DNA from: Gymnothorax reevesii
Lineage: Eukaryota > Chordata > Actinopteri > Anguilliformes > Muraenidae
Assembly (NCBI GenBank): GCA_029721435.1
Contig: CM056583.1
Location: 93,687,575 to 93,751,574, forward strand
DNA length: 64,000 nt
Direction: 5' to 3'
The notes beneath the pieces were generated by a model that was not told where the DNA came from, searched no databases, and saw only the letters and a list, made by a program, of their open reading frames with translations. The position numbers and the translations under genes were made by a program. Shown here piece after piece: positions 56,410 to 64,000 of the stretch (its first letter is position 1; each line of letters opens with the position of its first letter).

Positions 56410-56479
56410 TTAAGTAACCTACTGCACATGCAAGGTAATCTAACAATGATGCCACGTAGGCTATTCACATAAGCTAGAA

Positions 56480-56725
56480 CTTGATTAGTTCCATAGACTG
56501 TATATAAAGATGGATAAGTCGTCTCCACTTCCTAATGCTGTACAAAACTGGAGCCAAAATATCCCTCATATGGACTCGATCATCCAACACGTTTGGGGCC
56601 AGAGTCTGCTCAGTACTGATCTGGGGGTTGAGCCGCGGTATTAAAGTCCTGCCCATACTCCCGTCCTACTCATAATCGCATCCCCTGAACTTTCTATGTG
56701 GTCCAACTGGCTCCTGTAAGCGCTA
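56480..56725. repeat. Common fish repeat fragment
   Basis: CCATAGACTGTATATAAAGATGG followed by GTCTCCACTTCC and GGGGCCAGAGTCTGC...CTGATCTGGGGGTTGAGCCGCG is a frequent teleost interspersed sequence. I do not know its class. Confidence 0.4.
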
Positions 56726-56729
56726 AATA

Positions 56730-57466
56730 CTATGTGTTGTACACAGACAACAGTCCGGTTTTACTGTGACTGTGACGACCCATCTTCAGCTTTCGGGCAG
56801 AGGCCACCAGATTTTGATTTAAAATGTCCAGGTATTTCAAAGCGTTCATGATGCCATGCACCCTAACAAGGTTCCCAGGGCCTCTGTAAGAGAAACAGGC
56901 CCACAGCATCACGGATCCTCCCCCATACTTCACAGTGGGCATGAGGTGCTTTTCTACATACGCATCTTTTGTGTTCCGCCTGACCAAAGCACATGGTCCC
57001 AGTTGAAGTCTCAGTACCGCTTAGCGAACTCCAGATGTTTGTGTTCATGATTGTGAGCGACAGGTTTTTTCCGTGCATCCCTCCCAAACAGCTTTTTGGC
57101 ATGTAGATAGCGCCTGATGGTTGTTTTGGAGACTTTGTGACCCCACGATGCTACCATGTGTTGCAATTCTTTAGCAGTGAGCTTTGGAGAACTTTTTATT
57201 TCTCTTACCATCCTCCTCACTGTGTGTGGTGGCAAAATAACCTTGCGTCCTCTTCCAGGCTTGTTTACCACTGTACCAGTTGTTTTAAACTTCTTAATGA
57301 TTCCTCTGACAGTAGATATGGGCAAGTGCAGGCGAGTGGCTATTTTCTTGTAGCCATGGCCTGACTTGTGAAGGTCGACACACATCTGCCTTACTTGAAT
57401 GGTGTGTTCCTTTGTCTTTCCCATGTTGAAGAGTGGATGAGAGAAGTGGCCCCTGTGTCTCGTCAT
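56730..57466 (-). pseudogene. Tc1-type transposase pseudogene, C-terminus missing
   Basis: The minus-strand frame starts at the ATG at 57424 (MGKTKEHTIQVRQMCVDLHK). It has the paired-like helix-turn-helix region HGYKKIATRLHLPISTV and GRGRKVILPPHTVRRMVR, then LTAKELQHMVASWGHKVSKT. After frameshifts near 57010-56990 it continues with YGGGSVMLWACFSYRGPGNL and NQNLVASARKLKMGR. The last part with the final catalytic residue is absent or scrambled. A hAT element abuts its 5' side at 57475. Confidence 0.85.
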
Positions 57467-57474
57467 ATTTATTA

Positions 57475-58385
57475 GGGCTGGGACGATTCTGAATGGATTC
57501 TTTTTTAAGGCGTAGTACCACTAACTGCTGCCATGGGACGAACATCCGAGCTTTCCCTTTTCCTTTATTAAACCCGACGCAGGTTGAACAAAAGCGCCAA
57601 ACCAAAGGGCATGTGAAATGCTTCCGGAAAAAAACTTGACTCTGACATCAGTATTTTTCGGCGACATGCTGCACGGAGCCAAATAAAAGACTACAGAATC
57701 GTCTCCTATTAACCAATTAGGTTACTCCAAGATAAGTAACCTGTTCCAGTTTGCTTGATTAGCAATCATATGGTGGATTCATTTACTCTCTAAGTTGAAT
57801 GAATGCTGTTTATTAAGACAGCATGTTTGATTGCTTCATTTTGAAATTTAAGTGGCCATAGAACAGCACAGCATGAACACAATTGCCGTTGCCACGCATT
57901 TCGTGCGAATGTGATAATTTATATCCCACTTACACGTTTCATCTGCTTTTTAGAATTTTTCTACCTTGTGTATTTCTTTAAACGCTTAAAATCCAGGGCA
58001 ATCTTATTACAAATCTGGTTTAAATAAATCTTTAAATATGTCCTAAAATGCTGAGAGATGCAATTCAGAGGAAGATTTTTTTTTAAATTATTCATATTAT
58101 TGGCATTCTTTCACTCTAACACCGTAGCCCAGTTAGGTTTGTCTGCTTTTAACCATCACATCTTAATCGTTATAGGCTATTGAAATTGCTTGATTGTTAT
58201 TTAGGACAAGTACACTGCAGCAGATTTAGGGAAGGGCGGAGGGCCTGCAATTAGCGAAATATAAACTCAGGCTTCTTGGCGACGGCATTTTAAATCGTGC
58301 CGCTTCAGGTGTGTCTGTTTAAAGAAATTACACGCAACTCCATGACGGCAAGTGGTCTTATCACACTTTAAAAATCCTCGTTCAA
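57475..58385. mobile_element. Half copy of the palindromic hAT family
   Basis: Starts TAGGGCTGGGACGATTCTGA and runs parallel to the intron-3 element (53557-55044) with many mismatches, through AAGGCGTAGTACCAC, GAGCTTTCCC, GCTTCCGG, GCACAGCATGAACAC and the centre, ending at AAAATCCTCG. The second terminus is missing, so it is truncated after about 0.9 kb. Confidence 0.75.
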
Positions 58386-58539
58386 CATCTCCATATCCCA
58401 ACTCTGCATTCCATCTCTGCTGTCCAATGGCAGAACCTAGTAACTGTCATTTTGGTAAAAATTGAGTTAACCTTATTTTTGTTGTTACTATGTTTTGTGC
58501 TTCATGTTCACACACAATTCATTGCAAAATGCCCACCCA

Positions 58540-58715
58540 TTCCTTGAGTATTGCCATGCCCAAACCTAGTAAGTACCATCTGTGTTGATCCATACCATGG
58601 CAAAACCTAGTAACTATTTCATCCGATCAAATTGAAACATTCAGTCTTTAGTATACCATGGCAAAACCTAGTAACTATTTCAACCAGTCAAATTGAAGCA
58701 TTCGGCCATTTAGAA
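58540..58715. repeat. Short decayed tandem repeat
   Basis: CCATGGCAAAACCTAGTAAC followed by TATTTCA and a TCAAATTGAA stretch occurs at about 58595 and 58660. Weaker relatives (GGCAGAACCTAGTAACTG at 58428, CCCAAACCTAGTAAGTAC at 58559) precede it. The period is about 65-67 bases. Confidence 0.65.
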
Positions 58716-60128
58716 TCCAAGATGTCAGCCTCCATGCTGGGCAGAAGACAAGTCCTTTTTAGACTATTTTGAAGATTTTCTTGGCTTTCATAGAAGTTCC
58801 TGGACATTCTTCTAGTCAACAGTGACTCATTGGCCTAGCAGGGGTCAAAGATTAGTAGCTCTGGCCTTGTAAAAAGCACGGTAAGTGATTAATTAGATTA
58901 GATTTGCAGTAAGTTGCCCTGGAATCTGGGCTATTGAGTATTGTCAAATGTTGAAATGAGTATTGTTGAAATAGGCCTACTACCGGTTACTGTAACACAG
59001 TGACACACTGTCCTCTTCATGATTGTGTATGAATGATGACTATGCACGGCCAAAATATAATGGAATAAGCCTAGGCCATAATTTATTGGCCTTCTGCCCA
59101 TTGGGGTAACGTCCAGAGGGGCACATGCCCCCTCCTTTTTTTGATTTGTGAATATTTTGTATTTTCAATAATCGCATAAACTCATAATGTGTATATAAAA
59201 GAAATAGATTTTTTTTTGTAGATAATGTGTAACACACATGAAAAACACAAGCTACACAACTCCGTTTAGGACATTTTTTTCCTGAAACATCATTTAAAGA
59301 ATTGTTCCTCAAAGTTTGTATAGATTGTAAATACCATGGAAGTTAGAGTTCGATTGTAGAGTGTACTTGATAGTGGCACCGGTTCTGGCTTTTCATATTG
59401 GAAAAAGCAAACGGGAAGATTCTTACTTCAATAGTTGATGTAAGGGACAATGTGTAACATTTACATTTTTTTATTTGCCAAAATCTAAGTCTGCATTCAT
59501 ATATATGTCATCATTGGTGTATTATGACCTCCGCTAATAATCTGATATATTCTCGTAAATGAAGAATTTCAGACTGGTTTCTACATTGGACGGGTAAGCT
59601 GGTAGGGGAGCGCCATGACAGTCAGCCATCTTGAAAGTGTTGCCGCTGGCAAAGGACAAATAGCACCAAATGCGGAATAAATCCACGTTTGCCCTGCCAG
59701 CCAGTGCAGAGTGATTGAGACACCGAAGGAAATCAGGAAGAGAGGCTACCGCAGCGACTTTGAAAATCAGCTCTACTGCAGCATAATGCAGGACCACACA
59801 AATGCAGCAGCAGCACAGGAGACGGAATCCTTATTCGCAAAAAAACAAAAAAGAATTGAAAAGGCAGCGCCACCGGTGTGCTCAAAAAACAAGGGTGAAC
59901 ATCGGGCTAGCCTTCCCCAGGTGGAAGGAGCTAATGAAGTTGAAAGATTTTTCTAAGGGACGCTGAAGTTGCCAGCTTTCTTCTCGACAAGTGAGTCAAC
60001 TGTACTGCCTAAATTAGCCAAAACGCAACTTTTCATTCAGTTTTGTTACACAGTGTTGCCTGTTGCCATAAGCAGCATAATAGAAGATCTTGCTAAAATA
60101 CTGCATCCTCATTGTTGCAGGTGGAACT
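58716..60128. other. Unassigned stretch
   Basis: Only short ORFs. One of 81 codons at 59711-59956 (charged, MIETPKEIRKRGYRSD start) matches no family I recognise. Confidence 0.4.
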
Positions 60129-60303
60129 GTATGTTTACGTGGTTTCAGTAGCTTTCATAATCACGGTAAACGCCGGCTTTCGAAGCCTACCCACCTGCTT
60201 TTAGTGGCGCTGAAGCTGGTGGGTAGACTTTAGAAGCTGGCATTTACTGTGACTAAAAGCCGGTGTCAATCACGACTAAAGCTACGGAAACCACGTGAAC
60301 ATA
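60129..60303. repeat. 175-bp palindromic repeat
   Basis: TATGTTTACGTGGTTTCAGTAGCTTT at the left pairs with the inverted AAAGCTACGGAAACCACGTGAACATA at the right. ACGCCGGCTTT and AAAGCCGG pair further in. It is probably a small MITE; no target duplication was defined. Confidence 0.7.
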
Positions 60304-62935
60304 CAGGCTCATAACTACGAAAGGTGCTTATCTCCTGCACGTTAATGAAACAACTAAACAGTTCCTAAAACGTGCTTAATTTTTATCATATAGGACTAAA
60401 GAATAAGCTACACATATGGTCATATTTTAATAATGATGTTTTCAGTGCATCAATTTTCCGGGCTCGATTGGCAGACTTAGTTTTATTTTTCATTTGCCGC
60501 CAGAGTTCTTTGTACTCTTTGATGCTTCTTCTTGTGCGGTCCGGAAAGAATGCTGTGATTGCACTTTATGATGTTGGCAGTGGCGCAAATCGAACAGGGA
60601 ATTCGGGGGGGGGGGGCACGTTAGTTAGTTTGTTAGCTATTTCTCTGTCTTTTTCCTTTCCTTGACGCGTTTTCCAATTATCATAATTGGCAACTAAAGA
60701 CACTGTTTCTCTCCACATGCGATCTAACAGCAATGAAATCGTGGGATAAATTCAGTGTACATTGGCATAGCCAGAACTGAAAATTGGCTTGCACAAAACA
60801 TCAATCTTAGATAATTATTAGTCCTGACCTGTTCTCAGTCATTTTCATAATTAAAAAAAGGTTCACTCCGAGAGCACTCCACGCTTAATCGGAGAGAACA
60901 AGCAGCACCTGTTAAGACGACAATCATTCATCTGGACGCGTGTTTGCTGCATTTAAATCAACGTTGTTAAAAATTGTAGACCTGTCGACTGTCACGCAAC
61001 AGCAGAGTGCCACATTTTTTATCAACCCATCCAATACCGAGAGTGAAAGGCGATATTTCATTACAATGCGGAGCAGTTCAATCGAGGCGAAGCATTAGCC
61101 TTTTAATAAGTACATTATTTCTCAATGCTGAATTAAGCCCATGATTGCTTCGCTGTTAGATCGCATATGGAGATAAACCGTGTCTTCAGTTTCCAATAAA
61201 AAATAACACCTCAATGAAGGAAAACAAGTGTTTGCCACTAACATGGCAATATCCCCCGCCGCCTCAATTTTGTGTGTCCGTACGGACGGACGGAGCCCAA
61301 TGCTATATCCCCCGCTTCGCGCTAATCGCGCGGCGCTGGATAATGACCGAGAACTAGCCAGGACTAACTGTTGTCATAAAGGACATGTCTGTGTCCCTTC
61401 CAATTCTCAGTTCGATTTGCGCTTCTGGATGCTGGTCCATGCAGCAGACTTCTTTTCATTCGCATCAGCCTTCCTGTCACAAATGACGCCAGTCCGTGCT
61501 TTGACAGTCTCTATGAGGGTCCGCCTCATCCGACATTAAAGTCTGTGTAAAGTCATAATAAATATGTCTCCTGAGTTTCTCTTAACAGAGAAAAGTGTGT
61601 ACTTAACCACCCAGCAAAATTTGAATGATCAAAAAATTTGCCAAGTATTATAAATTAGGTTTCAAAAACCTGAAAGATGAAGGAGTTATCTCTGCTCTAA
61701 GATGATGGGGGCGTGTCTGCTGGGGGCCCTGAAACGACGCCCACTCTCAATTGTCACCTGTCAATCAAATACCACCACTACGAAGTGAAAAATGGATGCT
61801 AATGTATGTAGCAGCTTCATTGGCGTCACACAGCTCTACATGTTCGAACCACGAACGTGCTCAGATTTTACTATTCGCCCCTGCTCAATGTCTGAGGCGT
61901 CAACTAAATAGAAACGCGTTTGTCTTGTAGGATATTTAACTATTTCACCTTGTCTTGGTTGGTGGCACACATTTAGCGGAAACATCACATGCAGTTGTCA
62001 GAACCGATATGCCTGCTTTTTAACCTAGTTGCAGTTCTGAGAGGAAATCCGTTATTTTGCGAGCATTTAAGTCATCAAGCGATCTACAGTTAGTACCTAA
62101 CTCGGGGTACACTGATAAGAACTTAACAAGTTCTAAGTGCTAAGTTAGCTAGCTAGCCAATTCGCTGCTGGGTGAAGTAAAGTGAATCATAATCATGATT
62201 TACAAGATGGCTAAATTTAGAAGGGAAATTATGCCTGTATACAACGTATAGTGCATAGTAACCTGACCGTCGCACTTTGCCATCAATTAAAATGATCTTG
62301 ATCGGTAGGTTTTTTTTTTTTTTCCAAAATTAAACGTTGTCTTGTTGAATATATTGAGAGTGACACTCATCGCTTCTCGGTCGTGTTGACAGCCGTCAAT
62401 GTTGATGCGGCTGACGCTTTCAGTGGGCGTTTAAAAGCGTCAAGGCAACGTCTCGGAGTTTGACACGACGCTTCGCTACGCGGCCAGTGGCCGTTGGGCT
62501 TAAATATTGCGTCCCATATTGAACCAATACTCGTAAATGTAAATGTCCAATACACGTCTGTCACTGAATCTAACAATATGAACAAAATAAAACACAGGAT
62601 ACTAAGGCCTGCAAAATAGTCGTGGCGCTGATCTACGCAGCGCCTGTGTGTCTGTGCCTGGCTGCCTGCGTGTGTTTCTGTCACGGTTGCCTAGAGACAG
62701 ACACCGCACACTGGCGCTGCTCGCAACACCCGCGGCTTTTAAAAATTCCTGATGCTGTCGTCCGTTGGAAACTTAACTGACAGAGCCACTACCCTGCACA
62801 CTGTGGCATCTAGGAAAGATGCACGAACGTGGAGGAGATATGACTTGTTAGTTAGCTAGCTAGCTAGCTGCAAACTATCGTCAGATCATGCCTTTCGAGA
62901 CTCGAGAACGAGCAGGAACAGTACAGAGGCTTATC
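60304..62935. other. Unassigned stretch with local CpG-rich parts
   Basis: It contains a G-run of 12 at about 60606-60617. A short piece at 61250-61320 (two TATCCCCCGC motifs around GTCCGTACGGACGGACGG) is related to the array at 50950-51885. CpG-richer sequence lies at 62350-62500 and 62640-62760. No exon was recognised, including none of the missing MARCH5 exons. Confidence 0.4.
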
Positions 62936-63791
62936 AGGCCTACCAAAGAAAACGTAGCCTCAGCACACAAAAACTTTGAAATGCCTACATTAATCGCGGA
63001 AATAGCAACTGAAAAATAATACCCCGCTACCGAAACTGCAAAAACCGCAACATAAACTGTTGACTCGTAGCATAAGACTATGAAACTGCAACATCTGCTA
63101 TCGCATCCGTCTTTGCCATTTACTGCGCTTGCGCGTACCGGCCCAGGCTGCTTTCAGAGATAGCGGAATCAGGCGTGTCTCCTTCGGTTGGTAAGTAAAA
63201 CTTCCAAATATACGTTATTGTTAATGCAGATGTTTAACAATGAGTTGTAAGACGTAGCTGTTACATCAACATTCTCATAGTCTTAGAGTTGCCAACTTGA
63301 CGACTTTCTCAAGACGTACATATACGTCTTGAGTGAACAAACAATCCCGATTTGGAAAGTCGTCAAGTTGGCAACTCTAAGACTTTAGCGAAATCGACAG
63401 TGCATCGTTCATTTTCGGCAGGGTGACATGCTAAAATAAGCGAATTTACGAGAATGTGGATGTAACAGCTACGTCTTACAATTCATTGTTAAACATCTGC
63501 ATTAACAATAACGTCATATTTGGAAGTTTTACTTACCAACCGAAGGAGACACGCCTGATTCCGCTATCTCTGAAAGCAGCCTGGGCCGGTACGCGCAAGC
63601 GCAGTAAATGGCAAAGACGGATGCGAAAGAAGATGTTGCAGTTTCATAGTCTTATGCTACGAGTCAACAGTTTATGTTGCGGTTTTCGCAGTTTCGGTAG
63701 CGGGGTATTATTTTTCAGTTGCTATTTCCGCGATTAATGTAGGCATTTCAAAGTTTTTGTGTGCTGAGGCTACGTTTTCTTTGGTAGGCCT
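62936..63791. repeat. 856-bp near-perfect palindrome
   Basis: AGGCCTACCAAAGAAAACGT at the left end is exactly inverted at the right end. The arms (about 62936-63278 and 63450-63791) match almost base for base through the CGCTTGCGCGTACCGGCCCA and GTAAGTAAAACTTCCAAATA segments. The centre holds a second, smaller palindrome (63279-63386: AGTCTTAGAGTTGCCAACTT, its inverse, and an AAGACGTACATATACGTCTT core). It is probably a long-TIR or foldback transposon; no transposase is present. An ORF of 93 codons on the right arm is an artefact. Confidence 0.9.
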
Positions 63792-63846
63792 GCTTATGTG
63801 CTGAAAGTATTTATACTGCTACAGCAACAGGGGTGGGGTTCTACAA

Positions 63847-63881
63847 ATCACCGCTGCGTTACGTAACGCTGCGGTGATTTT
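63847..63881. repeat. Imperfect 34-bp palindrome
   Basis: AATCACCGCTGCGTTACGTA followed by ACGCTGCGGTGATT is its own reverse complement except for two symmetric positions. It may be a decayed pair of short inverted repeats or a protein-binding site. Confidence 0.65.
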
Positions 63882-64000
63882 CAGACCCGCCCAATAAATC
63901 CTGAACACAGAAACTTTGAAAACAGTTTGTGAAGCCTAGCACCAAAATTCAAATCGAAATGGTTGGAATGCTTTTTACACCTCTTAGAGAAATGCTTTTA

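Noticed and set aside
59711..59956. 81-codon charged ORF as a host exon
   Set aside because: No splice signals, no recognisable family and no neighbours in frame; left as unassigned.
62640..62760. Promoter with an RFX-type X-box (GTTGCCTAGAGAC)
   Set aside because: Only half of the palindromic X-box consensus is present and no exon follows.
63456..63737. 93-codon ORF
   Set aside because: It lies on one arm of the large palindrome and its counterpart on the other arm is not conserved as a frame.
1..64000. tRNA, rRNA or other structured RNA genes
   Set aside because: I looked for tRNA-like A/B boxes and cloverleaf arms and saw none convincing by eye; a covariance-model scan was not possible.

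Overview
The window looks like nuclear DNA of a teleost fish. It is AT-rich and intron-bearing, and it is crowded with the mobile-element mix typical of ray-finned fish: L2, CR1-like and I/Nimb-like LINEs, a Ty3/gypsy LTR element, Tc1, hAT, piggyBac/Kolobok-type TTAA elements, MITEs and minisatellites. The only host gene I recognise is on the + strand in the right third: three consecutive coding exons of the mitochondrial RING-CH E3 ubiquitin ligase MARCH5 (march5 or its fish paralogue march5l) at 49172-49374, 53355-53485 and 55189-55372, joined by GT-AG introns in compatible phases. Its first exon is only a weak candidate, and its last exons were not found before the window end. Two further candidate exons of an unidentified gene lie at 10195-10482 and 11812-11945. 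LAYOUT. 1-8462: one CR1-like LINE (minus strand) that has been hit by an L2 LINE, a 130-bp piggyBac-like MITE and a 1.5-kb hAT element. A second copy of the same LINE at 35854-38376 serves as the uninserted reference for these events. 8463-13330: mostly unique sequence, two candidate exons and decayed repeats. 13540-22633: a complete, very young Ty3/gypsy element with two almost identical LTRs, a tRNA-His primer site, gag, and a pol frame broken by two stop codons. A GGGAAAC heptamer lies in the correct phase for -1 frameshifting at the gag/pol junction. 22638-26275: a nearly intact L2/CR1-type LINE with an NPGP motif and one premature stop. 26280-29960: LINE fragments, one of them split by a 1535-bp transposon (27031-28565). 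That transposon has ~130-bp inverted termini and a CAAG target duplication, and its only long ORF resembles the N-terminal zinc-binding region of RAG1. 30785-35850: a LINE scrap, a foldback element, a possible solo LTR, a hAT MITE and a hAT transposase pseudogene with an internal 41-bp tandem repeat. 38377-39760: an I/Nimb-like LINE remnant. 40100-49170: a CpG-rich stretch, Tc1 pseudogenes, LINE tails, a hAT MITE, a minisatellite whose every unit carries a splice-donor consensus, a 505-bp inverted-repeat element that seems to carry the start of a RecQ-like helicase, and an L2 fragment. 49172-55372: MARCH5 exons, with repeats and a large palindromic hAT element in the introns. 55764-64000: a TTAA-flanked element with THAP-domain remnants (Kolobok-like), a Tc1 pseudogene, a second copy of the palindromic hAT family, and an 856-bp near-perfect palindrome at 62936-63791. 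HOW IT FITS TOGETHER. Nearly all protein-coding potential is selfish DNA. Several insertions can be resolved to the base from target-site duplications, and three of them can be checked against a paralogous copy or a restored reading frame inside the window. The most unusual object is the RAG1-N-terminus-like transposon. All alignments were done by eye; no database search was run.
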